DNA of 64,000 nucleotides, from positions 6,634,001-6,698,000 of the forward strand of contig OZ245942.1 of assembly GCA_965230065.1 (NCBI GenBank), written 5' to 3'. This document shows positions 1-8,409 of the stretch, piece by piece. Under the pieces are notes generated by a model. That model saw only the letters and a program-made list of their open reading frames with translations. It had not been told where the DNA came from and searched no databases. Position numbers and translations under genes: made by a program. The DNA comes from G965230065 sp965230065 (GTDB lineage: Bacteria; Bacteroidota; Bacteroidia; Cytophagales; Cyclobacteriaceae). Within the stretch, counting starts at the first letter, position 1. Each line of letters begins with the position of its first letter.

Positions 1-1374
1 GCCGCAGCCTTCATGGCTGCCGACCTTGGTCTCGACGTAGCTTTAATTGACCCGGAGGCCAATCCTGGTGGCGTTTGCTTGTACAGGGGGTGCATTCCTT
101 CCAAAGCCTTGCTACATCTGGTAAAGCTGAAAAATGAAGCCGCGGAAGCCAAAGCCTGGGGACTGCATTTTTCAGAACCCGAAATTGACCTTGAGCAAAT
201 GCGTGCCTGGAAAAACAAAGTGGTTGAAAAACTGACAGGCGGATTGGGACAACTTACCAAAAAGCGAAAAATTAATTTCATTCAGGGAAAGGCCAGGTTT
301 TTAGACAGCCAAAGTGTGGAAGTTGAAAAGCAAGCCGGAAAGAAAGAAGAAATCAATTTTGAGCATGCCATTTTGGCTACCGGCTCGGTTCCCATTCCTC
401 TGCCCGATACAAATTTTGAAGGTAACATTCTGAGTTCAGCAGAAGCCCTGGACCTGCCCGAAATCCCCAAAACCATGCTCGTGGTGGGTGCCGGGTACAT
501 CGGACTGGAAATCGGGAGCGTATATGCCGGACTGGGCAGCAAGGTATCGTTGGTAGAAATGACCCCTGATTACCTTCCGGGCGTTGACCGTGAACTGGTA
601 AAGGTTTTTGAAAAAGTAAACAAAGACCTTTTTCAGGAGGTGAAATTTGAAACCAAAGTGGAGCAAATCAAAAATACCAAAAAAGGGGTAAAAGTAACTT
701 TTAATGCCAAAGACAATGGACAGGAAGCAGCCTCTTTTGAAAAAGTACTGATTGCTATTGGGCGGAAACCCACCACGGAAAACTTAGGTTTAGACAATAC
801 GAATGTCAAAATCAATGAAAAAGGTTTTGTAGAAGTAAACGCCCAGCGCCAAACGAACGATGAACACATTTATGCCATTGGCGACATTACGGGCGAGCCT
901 ATGCTTGCCCACAAAGCCAGCCATGAAGGCAAAATAGCAGCCGAAGCCATTACCGGAAAAAAAACAGGATACGATCCCAAGGCCATTCCTGCCATAGTAT
1001 TCACCGACCCTGAAATTGCCTGGTGCGGACTGACGGAAGAAGAGGCCAAAGAAAAGGATATTGCGATAGAAACCGCCAAATTCCCCTGGTCAGCCTCGGG
1101 CAGGGCAGCTACCCTGGGCAGGAACGATGGACTGACCAAACTGATAACAGATGCTAAGACCAAACGTATCCTGGGCGTAGGCATTGCCGGAAAAAACGCC
1201 GGTGACCTCATTCCCGAAGCTGCCCTTGCCGTAGAGATGTCGGCCCTCGCAACAGACGTATCACTTACGATTCACCCCCACCCTACTCTATCTGAAACCA
1301 TTATGGAAGCAGCCGACGCGCTTTACGGACACAGTACGCATATTTATCGGCCAAAAAAAAACAATAATGACTGA
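1..1374 (+). CDS. lpdA: Dihydrolipoyl dehydrogenase (E3), 5' end cut by window
   Basis: Flavoenzyme that reoxidises dihydrolipoamide in 2-oxoacid dehydrogenase complexes or the glycine cleavage system, passing electrons to NAD+. The reading frame is open from base 1, so the FAD-binding N-terminus (first GxGxxG) lies outside the window. Visible are the redox disulfide motif GGVCLYRGCIPSKALLH, the NAD-binding motif VVGAGYIGLEIGS near residue 160, the second FAD stretch YAIGDITGEPMLAHKA, and the C-terminal His-Glu motif HPHPTLSE that completes the partner subunit's active site. The family is about 465 residues, so only about 10 are missing. The first in-window ATG (base 13) is internal. Family assignment is secure; which complex it serves cannot be told because the upstream genes are not visible. 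Confidence 0.96.
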   Translation, partial: AAAFMAADLGLDVALIDPEANPGGVCLYRGCIPSKALLHLVKLKNEAAEAKAWGLHFSEPEIDLEQMRAWKNKVVEKLTGGLGQLTKKRKINFIQGKARFLDSQSVEVEKQAGKKEEINFEHAILATGSVPIPLPDTNFEGNILSSAEALDLPEIPKTMLVVGAGYIGLEIGSVYAGLGSKVSLVEMTPDYLPGVDRELVKVFEKVNKDLFQEVKFETKVEQIKNTKKGVKVTFNAKDNGQEAASFEKVLIAIGRKPTTENLGLDNTNVKINEKGFVEVNAQRQTNDEHIYAIGDITGEPMLAHKASHEGKIAAEAITGKKTGYDPKAIPAIVFTDPEIAWCGLTEEEAKEKDIAIETAKFPWSASGRAATLGRNDGLTKLITDAKTKRILGVGIAGKNAGDLIPEAALAVEMSALATDVSLTIHPHPTLSETIMEAADALYGHSTHIYRPKKNNND

Positions 1375-1392
1375 AATTCACTTAGTATATTA

Positions 1393-1848
1393 ATGATAAA
1401 TAAAGATAAGATGGAAACAATAAAGTTTTACAAATCAATAAGACAACGAGTATTATTTGTGTTCATGGCCATGTTTTTACTGGGAAGCTGCGCAACAAAA
1501 GCTACTTTTCCCGTATCTAATGTAGTTCCGGCCACCGACGGATATGTAAAGGTAAAACAGGGCAAAAACGATAATTATGAAATTAAAGTGAAAGTAAAAC
1601 ACCTGGCTCCAGCCGAAAGGCTCAATCCTCCCAAGGATGTTTATGTAGTCTGGATAGAAACTGCCAGCGGAGTTGAAAACATCGGACAGCTAAATACTTC
1701 AAGTAGCCTGGTATCAGACACCCGGAAAGGTTCTTTGGAAACGGTAAGTTCTTACAAACCGGATGAAGTGTTTATTACCGCGGAAAGCAGTCCGAAGGCT
1801 CAGTACCCTGGTATGCAGGAAGTACTTCGCACAGAAATTGAAGATTAG
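1393..1848 (+). CDS. Small lipoprotein of unknown function
   Basis: Unassigned 151-residue protein starting 18 bases after the lpdA stop, so possibly co-transcribed with it. The N-terminus has a basic stretch (KFYKSIRQR), a hydrophobic core and a lipobox LLGSC, predicting export and lipidation at Cys about 33. A second ATG at 1411 gives a more typical signal-peptide length and is an equally good start. The mature part is Lys- and Val-rich and looks beta-structured (repeated VKVK segments), with a WIETASGVENIGQL segment that hints at a small periplasmic beta-sandwich. No enzymatic motif is visible. It converges with the fluoride channel gene, leaving one base between the two stop codons. Confidence 0.75.
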   Translation: MINKDKMETIKFYKSIRQRVLFVFMAMFLLGSCATKATFPVSNVVPATDGYVKVKQGKNDNYEIKVKVKHLAPAERLNPPKDVYVVWIETASGVENIGQLNTSSSLVSDTRKGSLETVSSYKPDEVFITAESSPKAQYPGMQEVLRTEIED

Positions 1849-1849
1849 G

Positions 1850-2230
1850 TCAAAATAGGCTTTTTATGATTTCAAACCCTAAAAATACGGCCAACAATCC
1901 CAGGGAAATACTAAGAAAAGTATAGGTGAAAAAGAGAGTGAAATTCCCTTCTTTTAGCAATGCACTATTTTCAAGGGAAAAGGTAGAAAAAGTGGTAAAG
2001 CCACCACAAAAGCCCGTGGTAAGCAATAATATCCAACCTTGGTGTATGCCGGTCATTTTATTTGCCCAACCCACAAACAATCCTATTAGCAGGCACCCCA
2101 GCATATTTGCCAAAAAAGTAGCAAAATAAAGGTTTACCAAAATGTTTTGCCTGAGCATTAACATGGAAAGCAAATAACGGCATATACTACCAACCCCTCC
2201 GCCCAAAAAAACAATCAATACATTTTTCAT
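1850..2230 (-). CDS. crcB: Fluoride ion channel FluC/CrcB
   Basis: Four-helix inner-membrane protein that forms dual-topology dimers exporting fluoride. The diagnostic pore signature GFCGGFTTFSTFS is present, as are the N-terminal GGGVGSICRY and the NMLGCLLIG segment with the conserved Asn. The length (126 residues) is normal. I place the start at the ATG at 2230 (MKNVLIVF), which matches the family N-terminus; an upstream TTG at 2245 would add five residues. I see no fluoride riboswitch in the short upstream gap to the patatin gene. Single-gene CrcB implies a homodimeric channel. Confidence 0.95.
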   Translation of the reverse strand: MKNVLIVFLGGGVGSICRYLLSMLMLRQNILVNLYFATFLANMLGCLLIGLFVGWANKMTGIHQGWILLLTTGFCGGFTTFSTFSLENSALLKEGNFTLFFTYTFLSISLGLLAVFLGFEIIKSLF

Positions 2231-2286
2231 AGAAGAATTATTCAATCAGGCGTGAAGATATACTTTGGGGCTGAATGGGGCAAGCT

Positions 2287-4641
2287 TTATTCCAGGGGGC
2301 GCTTATTGTAAATCAGAAAACCGATATTGAACAGTACGCCAATATCACCCAGTCCGGTTTCGGTTTGATAATAGTTGGCACTCAAACTCACCGGGCCCAG
2401 AAATGAATGGTATACAAGCCCACCCGTTCCGGCAAATGTGGTAGTTACTTCGGTGCCAATTTCCTGGATACGCTGGTCCTGATTATTGGCAATGAGGGGC
2501 GAAAAATTATTGAAAGCGTAAACTTCCGCCCTGAAATCCAGCTTTTCGGTAAAGCTAAATACGTGCTTCATGCCCAAAGCTAAATAATCAAAACTCCGGA
2601 AATCGTTCAGAAAAAGGGAACGACTGTCTTGTAAAGGGTAAAAAGCGGGTGACGCAATTTGCGTAGACACATAATTGTTAAAAAATGGCTGATTGGAAGT
2701 GACGGCTTCCACTTGCATGCCCAGGCTATACCAGCCCAGCTTGAAATACTTTTCCGCATCAAATTTCAGGATATACCATTGATGGTAAGCAGTAGACGGC
2801 TCATCCAAACCAATTACCCTTGCCTGCGAGCCCGGCGTGTATTGTTCCTTGCCTATTACATACCTTGCTGAAAGTTCTAAAGACGTACCCTTTGAAGCAT
2901 ATTTTTTCCTGTTCAGGTTATCTTTTCTGTATTGCAAACCAAAAGTACCTCCCCTGAAGCGGGTATGGCTCAGGGTATCTACCGATTGAAAAATAGAAAG
3001 CGGGCTGTAACGGTCATTATTGATGAAATAAAAAGCGGAAAGTTTCAAGGCACTTTGCCTGCCGGTGGCAATCCCGGCCTCCAGCCCTATTTTGAAATCA
3101 TTTTGCACCAAAGCGGTATTTCCTTCATCAACATCGAAGAAAAACTCATTCACTTCCAAATAATCCCAAATGTTGTATACCAGCTCATGATTGAGATAAA
3201 ATGGGATTTGGGTGGGGAAATCTACCCGCATGCTGCCCTTAATTGAATTATAAAATGGCCCGGCATATACACTGCCCGAAAGGGTATAAGCATACCTGGC
3301 CATGCGTTTGTAGTTCATGGCCATAAAAATCTGAGAGATATTTCGGGAAGCTATGCTGCCGCCAATGCCCATTTCCAGGCTGCGGTTGGGCTTGGTTTGT
3401 ATCCGTAAATGATATTCCTCGCTTGTGGTATCATACATAAAAGTAGGGTGCAAAGAAGCGAAGTTCCCGGTTTCAGCAAGCCTGAAATACGTTCGCTTTA
3501 CCTGCTCTAGTGTTTGCGGACTCGACTGTGTCCTGAGCATGCGTTCACTATATAAACTGGGTGTGTCTACCACGCTTTCAATGGTAGTGGGTGAAAATTT
3601 CCAGGCTGGCAACCCTGTCCGAAATGCTTCCCTTTTTGCGTCAATTTCTGCTTTACTGACCCTTCTGGATACTTTTTCTTCAAACAAATCCATTTTTGCC
3701 ATGGCGCAATCATACCCTGCCTGTATCAGGTCTTTGGCTTTTTTAAAGTCAAACCCTGAGTAAGAACGAACATTAGGCTGTAGGTAAATGCCATTGTTAA
3801 TCACTTCCAGAGAGTCGCTTTTGGCAATGAGCAGGTAGTCCAGCATTTGCGGCAGGTACTTTTCGTCTTCTTCATACGGGTACTCCTGCAAAGTAACAGA
3901 AGAAACATTCACGCCTACCAACACATCAGGGTCAAAGATTTCACGGGCGGGCTTTACGGGAAAGTTATCGTAAATGCCTCCGTCAAACAAATACTTACCT
4001 TCTACCTTCACCGGATTAAAAAACAAGGGAATGGTCATGGTAGCCTTCACTGCATCGCTCAAATTTCCTTCTTTTAGTACCACCGAAGTCTGGGTAAAAA
4101 CATCGGTAGTTACACAGCGGAAAGGCACCATCAGGCTATCAAAATTATTGTTGGCTTTTGCCGAGGCTTGCGACAACAATTCGGCAAAAGCAAAATTCAG
4201 TGCGTTGTCATTCACAAAAGAAGACTTGATGGTAATTTTTCCTTTGGCATCCAGCCCCAGGTTGAGGTAGGTAATGGCGGCATCTTTTTCTTTCTCGAAA
4301 AGGAGGTAACGGTATTGGTCTTCGGGGTTACCGCTCAGCCAGTCCTGAAATTCGGGTGACAAAACCAGCTTTTCAATTTCTTCAGGCGAATATCCGGCGG
4401 CATAGAATGCACCCAAAATACCGCCCATGGAGGTTCCCACCACGTAATCTATCGGAATCCCCTTTTCTTCCATTGCTTTCATCACTCCAATGTGGGCCAG
4501 TCCCAAAGCACTTCCCCCGCTCATCACCAGCCCCACCTTTTGCCCAAAAGCACACACGCCTGCCATCATAATGAGCACACACATTATCAAAATAGTTTTT
4601 TTGGAAAAATTGAAAAACTGCGGAAAAAATTGGTTATCCAT
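2287..4641 (-). CDS. Patatin-like phospholipase with C-terminal beta-barrel
   Basis: Predicted outer-membrane lipolytic protein of the PlpD/type Vd autotransporter kind. Residues 1-33 form a signal peptide ending near AFGQ. The patatin domain (about 36-300) has the nucleophile motif GTSMGG (Ser71), the DGG motif with the catalytic Asp near residue 220 (LFDGGIYDNFPV) and an oxyanion loop SGGSALG. That loop has Leu where patatins usually have Arg (GGGARG). Residues 400-784 are rich in alternating beta strands ending YNKRPLE, consistent with a POTRA-linked 16-stranded barrel. Only short gaps separate it from crcB downstream (56 bases), so the two could share a transcript. Substrate unknown; phospholipid is the family expectation. 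Confidence 0.88.
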   Translation of the reverse strand: MDNQFFPQFFNFSKKTILIMCVLIMMAGVCAFGQKVGLVMSGGSALGLAHIGVMKAMEEKGIPIDYVVGTSMGGILGAFYAAGYSPEEIEKLVLSPEFQDWLSGNPEDQYRYLLFEKEKDAAITYLNLGLDAKGKITIKSSFVNDNALNFAFAELLSQASAKANNNFDSLMVPFRCVTTDVFTQTSVVLKEGNLSDAVKATMTIPLFFNPVKVEGKYLFDGGIYDNFPVKPAREIFDPDVLVGVNVSSVTLQEYPYEEDEKYLPQMLDYLLIAKSDSLEVINNGIYLQPNVRSYSGFDFKKAKDLIQAGYDCAMAKMDLFEEKVSRRVSKAEIDAKREAFRTGLPAWKFSPTTIESVVDTPSLYSERMLRTQSSPQTLEQVKRTYFRLAETGNFASLHPTFMYDTTSEEYHLRIQTKPNRSLEMGIGGSIASRNISQIFMAMNYKRMARYAYTLSGSVYAGPFYNSIKGSMRVDFPTQIPFYLNHELVYNIWDYLEVNEFFFDVDEGNTALVQNDFKIGLEAGIATGRQSALKLSAFYFINNDRYSPLSIFQSVDTLSHTRFRGGTFGLQYRKDNLNRKKYASKGTSLELSARYVIGKEQYTPGSQARVIGLDEPSTAYHQWYILKFDAEKYFKLGWYSLGMQVEAVTSNQPFFNNYVSTQIASPAFYPLQDSRSLFLNDFRSFDYLALGMKHVFSFTEKLDFRAEVYAFNNFSPLIANNQDQRIQEIGTEVTTTFAGTGGLVYHSFLGPVSLSANYYQTETGLGDIGVLFNIGFLIYNKRPLE

Positions 4642-4794
4642 AGCTTAATTGAAATTGTCCTTCAGTATGGATGGAAAAACAGGCTGAGAAACGTATATCG
4701 GTAATTGCCAAATACTATACCGAAAATAAAATACCTTTCCTTTTTTTTAACGTGGGTATATAGTTCTTATGTTATGGAAGTCCAAAAACATTTG

Positions 4795-4813
4795 AAAAAA
4801 CATGCTTCGCATG
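4795..4813 (-). terminator. Intrinsic terminator after the EamA gene
   Basis: On the minus strand, about 30 bases past the EamA stop, CATGC-GAA-GCATG forms a short stem followed directly by six T residues (the A run at 4795-4800 on the plus strand). The stem is only 5 bp plus a G-U pair, so it is weak. Confidence 0.5.
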
Positions 4814-4843
4814 CTTTCCATTAAAACTTTGACAAAGAACCTG

Positions 4844-5680
4844 TTAATCTTTCCTTAACAAAACAGCGGAGATAATGATAAGCCCACCCCCCAGCAGCAT
4901 GTTCCAGGTTATGGTTTCGTCAAAGAAAATGAAGCCGTACAACATGGCAAACACCACTTCCAGGTAAGTGAGGAAAGAAACGGTAGAAGCTTTTAGCTGT
5001 TTAAGGGCGGTAAAAAATAAGCCAAACGCGACTATACCCAGCAAACTTGCAAAAATGAAGGCAACACTTATTTGATGCAAGGAAAGCTGGTAGTCTGTAA
5101 AAAAAAATACGGGCAAAAAGATAATGCCACCAACCATATTTTGATAAAAGACCGTTTGGAATTCAGAGTATTTATTTGATTCTTTTTTAAACAGTATGAT
5201 GGAAAAGGCATACAGACATGCCGCCACAAGCATGGATGACATGCCCAAAATATCCCTGTTTTGCAGGGAAAAATCCTGTTGAGAAAATAAGATAATCACC
5301 CCGGTAAAAGGCAGTGCCATCAACAAAGCATTGGCTTTTTTGATTTTCTCTTTCAAGATGAGCTGCTCAAATATGGTGGCAAACACCGGCCATGTATACA
5401 GGATAATTATCGCGTTTCCGATAGAAGTGTAAGCGAAACTCAATACGAAGAAAAACAGCCGAATGGCATTAAGCGTAGAAGCCAGGATGATAGTTTTGCT
5501 GCTTTTTTTTATCAGAAATTGCCCCCGGGCTGCAAAAAATGTATAGAGCAAAAAAGCCGGCACCGCCATACGGATGGAAGTAAGGACAAGGGTAGGCAGC
5601 TGCAAATATTTGATAAATACCCCGGAAGACCCCATGATCATTGTGGTAAAAATGACTATCAGATAGGGGTTTATTCGCAT
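4844..5680 (-). CDS. EamA/DMT-family transporter
   Basis: Ten-helix inner-membrane transporter of the drug/metabolite transporter superfamily, 278 residues, made of two EamA repeats. The first starts PYLIVIFTTMIMGSSGVFIK; the second begins near residue 145 after the loop QDFSLQNRD. The characteristic helix-4 segment SIGNAIIILYTWPVFATIF is visible, as is the Pro- and Glu-containing VVFAMLYGFIFFDE near the C-terminus. Substrate cannot be predicted from sequence. It appears monocistronic, with a small hairpin and T-run downstream. Confidence 0.88.
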   Translation of the reverse strand: MRINPYLIVIFTTMIMGSSGVFIKYLQLPTLVLTSIRMAVPAFLLYTFFAARGQFLIKKSSKTIILASTLNAIRLFFFVLSFAYTSIGNAIIILYTWPVFATIFEQLILKEKIKKANALLMALPFTGVIILFSQQDFSLQNRDILGMSSMLVAACLYAFSIILFKKESNKYSEFQTVFYQNMVGGIIFLPVFFFTDYQLSLHQISVAFIFASLLGIVAFGLFFTALKQLKASTVSFLTYLEVVFAMLYGFIFFDETITWNMLLGGGLIIISAVLLRKD

Positions 5681-5771
5681 TCTGGTTGGTTTGTCACAGT
5701 ATGGCTACTGCTTAAAGGACGTGGATAGTTATTGGTTAACTTAGGGCTTGAAAATGTACATGATAATAAAG

Positions 5772-6221
5772 TTACTCCTGAGGGCCATTCAGGGTTTTAG
5801 TGAACTTCACATGGCTTTTGGCATATCCTCCATTGATATAAAACTCAGCCGTGCGGGAGCGGGCCGAATTGGATGCCACTTCAATAAGCTCACATTCGTT
5901 TTCTTCAGCTACCTTTTCAATTTCACGCAATAAGGAAGCACCTATGCCTTCTCCCCTGTACGATTTGACCACAATCAGCTCTTGTACCTCCCCTACCCGG
6001 CCACAATGATGAATTAAATTTTGAATGTGCAGGCTGATGAACCCGGCAAATGCCCCTTCTTTTTCAGCCACCAGATAGAAAATATTCTCATTCATCAAAT
6101 TAGGAAAAAAGGCTTTTTCAAACTTTTTCCTGGGATATTCGGTTTTTTCAAGCTCACAAATTACCTGATAAACATCATCAATATCAGTAGGTGTTATTTT
6201 TCTGATTTGTAATCCTTCCAT
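5772..6221 (-). CDS. GNAT-family N-acetyltransferase
   Basis: 149-residue single-domain acetyltransferase. The acetyl-CoA pyrophosphate-binding motif A is clear (VVKSYRGEGIGASLLREIE, residues about 92-110), followed by the NSARSRTAEFYINGGY segment typical of motif B in amino-acid or small-molecule acetyltransferases. The N-terminus LQIRKITPTDIDDVYQVI is the standard first strand and helix. Substrate unknown. It lies between the EamA exporter and nuoH with no obvious functional link. Confidence 0.88.
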   Translation of the reverse strand: MEGLQIRKITPTDIDDVYQVICELEKTEYPRKKFEKAFFPNLMNENIFYLVAEKEGAFAGFISLHIQNLIHHCGRVGEVQELIVVKSYRGEGIGASLLREIEKVAEENECELIEVASNSARSRTAEFYINGGYAKSHVKFTKTLNGPQE

Positions 6222-6293
6222 TTTGTTGGAGTTTAACCTTTACTCTTATTCATCATCTTTAATTGGCAAAGGATGCTTTTACATCTTTAAAGA

Positions 6294-6339
6294 GGAATGA
6301 TGGAATTGTGGAAGAGTGCCCCCATTATTCCATCATTCC
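6294..6339. repeat. Intergenic inverted repeat (GGAATGATGGAAT word)
   Basis: Perfect 13-bp arms GGAATGATGGAAT (6294-6306) and its complement (6327-6339) around a 20-base loop, in the gap between nuoH's stop and the acetyltransferase start. The arms are flanked by variants of the same word (GGAATTGTGGAAG, ATTCCATTCATCC), the same construction as the other intergenic word repeats in the window. Confidence 0.75.
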
Positions 6340-6369
6340 AATATTCCATTCATCCTACCCCCCCGTCCA

Positions 6370-7476
6370 TCAAACCATCCACAATCGCCAAACGCCTGTG
6401 AGCAGCACCAAAATGATAGCAGCCGGTGTTAGGTACTTCCAGCACAGCGTCATCAGTTGGTCTACACGGAGGCGGGGGTACGTCCACCGCACCCACATCT
6501 GCACAAATATGAGAAACAAAGCTTTGCTAATCAACCAAAACCCGCCCCAAAGATTTCCGGCCAGGGTTCCGGGCGTACCGGATGTCCAGTTTGCCAGCTC
6601 CAAAACACCTATGTTGGGAAATGGCGTATTCCAGCTTCCCAAAAATAAAATGGCTCCCAGGAAGCTCACCAACAACATCATGGCATATTCTGACAACATA
6701 AACATTGACCACCGAAACCCGGCATATTCGGTATGATAGCCCCCAATCAATTCAGATTCGGCCTCGGGCAGGTCAAAAGGCCCCCGGTTGCTTTCGGCCA
6801 AAGAAGCAATAAAAAATATGAGAAAGACTAATGGAAACAAGGGCATGCGCAGCAGGTTCCAGGTGAAAAATCCGCCGATATGGGTTACGTCTATGCCCAA
6901 GGCACTCAAACCGAATAAATAATTTACTTCCTGTACGGATGTTTCATTAAAAGTTGTCCACCAAATACCCTGTTGGAAAGAAATCTCCTGCAAGTCCATT
7001 GTTTGTGAAAGCATGATGACACAAAGTACGGAAAGCCCCAGCGGAATTTCATAGGAAACGATTTGTGCCACCGAACGCATGGCGCCAAATAAAGCGAATT
7101 TACTATTGGAGCCCCACCCCGCCATCAGTATCCCCAATACATCCAGCGACACAATGGCCAACAGGAAGAATACGCCCACAGCAGCCGTGGAGCCTGTGAA
7201 GGATGATGTCAAGGGCAATACGGCAAATCCGGCAAACACAGCCGTAAATAAAATGATTGGGGCTACTTTAAAAAGTATTTTATCGGCAGCAGCCGGAATA
7301 ACATCTTCTTTTTGCAATAGTTTGAGTAAATCAGCCACGGTTTGTGCCAGGCCTTTGTAACCTACTTCCATTGGGCCGAGGCGGTCCTGGATAAACCCGG
7401 CAATTTTCCGTTCAGCATACACCGCAAAAACAGTAAATACCAGCAAAAAGGGCAGAAAAAACAGAAAGGTGGTCAA
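6370..7476 (-). CDS. nuoH: NADH-quinone oxidoreductase subunit H (isolated gene)
   Basis: Membrane-arm subunit of respiratory complex I that forms part of the quinone-binding chamber and E-channel. Diagnostic segments are AERKIAGFIQDRLGP near the N-terminus, the acidic loop SLAESNRGPFDLPEAESEL, GGYHTEYAGFRW, and the C-terminal helix with RWTYPRLRVDQLM. Length (368) is normal. The only suitable start is a TTG at 7476; no in-frame ATG occurs upstream before the repeat region. No other nuo gene lies in the window, which is unusual because nuoH normally sits between nuoG and nuoI. The protein looks intact, so I read this as a dispersed complex I locus rather than a relic. Confidence 0.95.
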   Translation of the reverse strand: MTTFLFFLPFLLVFTVFAVYAERKIAGFIQDRLGPMEVGYKGLAQTVADLLKLLQKEDVIPAAADKILFKVAPIILFTAVFAGFAVLPLTSSFTGSTAAVGVFFLLAIVSLDVLGILMAGWGSNSKFALFGAMRSVAQIVSYEIPLGLSVLCVIMLSQTMDLQEISFQQGIWWTTFNETSVQEVNYLFGLSALGIDVTHIGGFFTWNLLRMPLFPLVFLIFFIASLAESNRGPFDLPEAESELIGGYHTEYAGFRWSMFMLSEYAMMLLVSFLGAILFLGSWNTPFPNIGVLELANWTSGTPGTLAGNLWGGFWLISKALFLIFVQMWVRWTYPRLRVDQLMTLCWKYLTPAAIILVLLTGVWRLWMV

Positions 7477-7494
7477 GGATGTGTAGTGTTGGTT

Positions 7495-7584
7495 GTTTGA
7501 TGTTTGTAGTTTATTGTTTTGGTCGGAAGACGGAAGACCGGAGACCGAAGTCTTGGCTTCCGTCTTCGGCCTCAGGTCTACCGT
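7495..7584. repeat. GGAAGACCGGAGACCG-family hairpin plus AAAC words
   Basis: Fills the gap between nuoH's start and the next gene's stop. Plus-strand words CGGAAGACGGAAGACCGGAG (about 7524-7543) pair imperfectly with CCGTCTTCGGCCTCAGGTCT (about 7560-7579): over 22 positions I count three mismatches. Read on the minus strand, the hairpin is followed by AAACTACAAACATCAAACAA words that run up to the nuoH start codon. One of four copies of this family in the window. Confidence 0.8.
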
Positions 7585-8319
7585 CTACTTCCCGAAGCCT
7601 CCGCCACGGGAGCGGGAACTGGTGTTGCTGTAACGGGAACCCGAGCGGGACGTTGAAGAGGACGAACTACTTCGGAACCCCCGGCTGGAAGATGAGCGGC
7701 TCCAGGTAGAGTTTGGTTTTGCCCTAGAGGTATAAGAGCTGTTGGTACCGTAGGTCGTTCGTCCGGTTGAGGTCCTTGGGCCATAGTAAGGCCTGCCACT
7801 GCCTCTGTAGGAAGTGTAATCATCGTAATAAGAACGGCGTGCCGGAAAAGTTGCCAGGTTGAACATACTGCTCATGAACGCGTATTGTCCGTAAAATGCC
7901 CAAAAGCTATTGGTGCCACTTCCCTGCCAGTGGCCATATTTAGGATTGCCTACGTAATTGTTGTAGCCGGGAGGGGCTGCGGTTTTGGAAACTTTTCCTT
8001 CGGCATTTTTGGCAGCGATTTCCATGCCCATATTGTTTTCGTTTTGGGCAAAAAACCCTTCACCTACATCATACCATTTCGTGATTTCTTCCTGTGGTTT
8101 ACCATCTTCTTTGGCTTGCTTCACAATGCGGTATTGGTGCTTGTAGTCTTTAAAAAAAGTACCTTCTACATCCATGTCATACAAAATGATAGAATACGTA
8201 TAGGCGTCGGTCATCTCTTTCATCAGCTCGTCTACCGGGTTTTTCTTGAAATCATTTCCCCCACAACCAGAAAGGAGCAGGACAATGCAGGTAAAGCTTA
8301 TATATGCAAAAAATTTCAT
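7585..8319 (-). CDS. Lipoprotein with Ser/Arg-rich low-complexity tail
   Basis: Unassigned 244-residue protein. A signal peptide ends in the lipobox LLLSGC (Cys about 19). Residues 30-170 are a folded-looking region rich in Tyr and Trp (YGHWQGSGTNSFWAFYGQYAF). From about residue 175 the chain becomes a Ser/Arg/Thr/Gly/Tyr low-complexity tail ending SRGGGFGK, resembling the Gly/Ser tails of TPM-family surface proteins. Such tails suggest an extended, possibly cell-surface-associated segment. No enzymatic motif. It sits downstream of the CNNM transporter on the same strand with a gap of 90 bases; I infer nothing firm from that. Confidence 0.75.
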   Translation of the reverse strand: MKFFAYISFTCIVLLLSGCGGNDFKKNPVDELMKEMTDAYTYSIILYDMDVEGTFFKDYKHQYRIVKQAKEDGKPQEEITKWYDVGEGFFAQNENNMGMEIAAKNAEGKVSKTAAPPGYNNYVGNPKYGHWQGSGTNSFWAFYGQYAFMSSMFNLATFPARRSYYDDYTSYRGSGRPYYGPRTSTGRTTYGTNSSYTSRAKPNSTWSRSSSSRGFRSSSSSSTSRSGSRYSNTSSRSRGGGFGK

Positions 8320-8409
8320 GGCTATTTCCTATTGATTAATAATTTTAAAGTTCAGGAAAAATTCCTTTGTTACCAAAAGATGGTGCAGAATTGTTGATAT
8401 TTTCAACTG

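Noticed and set aside
6263..6736. 157-residue plus-strand frame overlapping nuoH
   Set aside because: It runs across the nuoH 3' end and the intergenic repeat, has no conserved sequence and lies antisense to nuoH.
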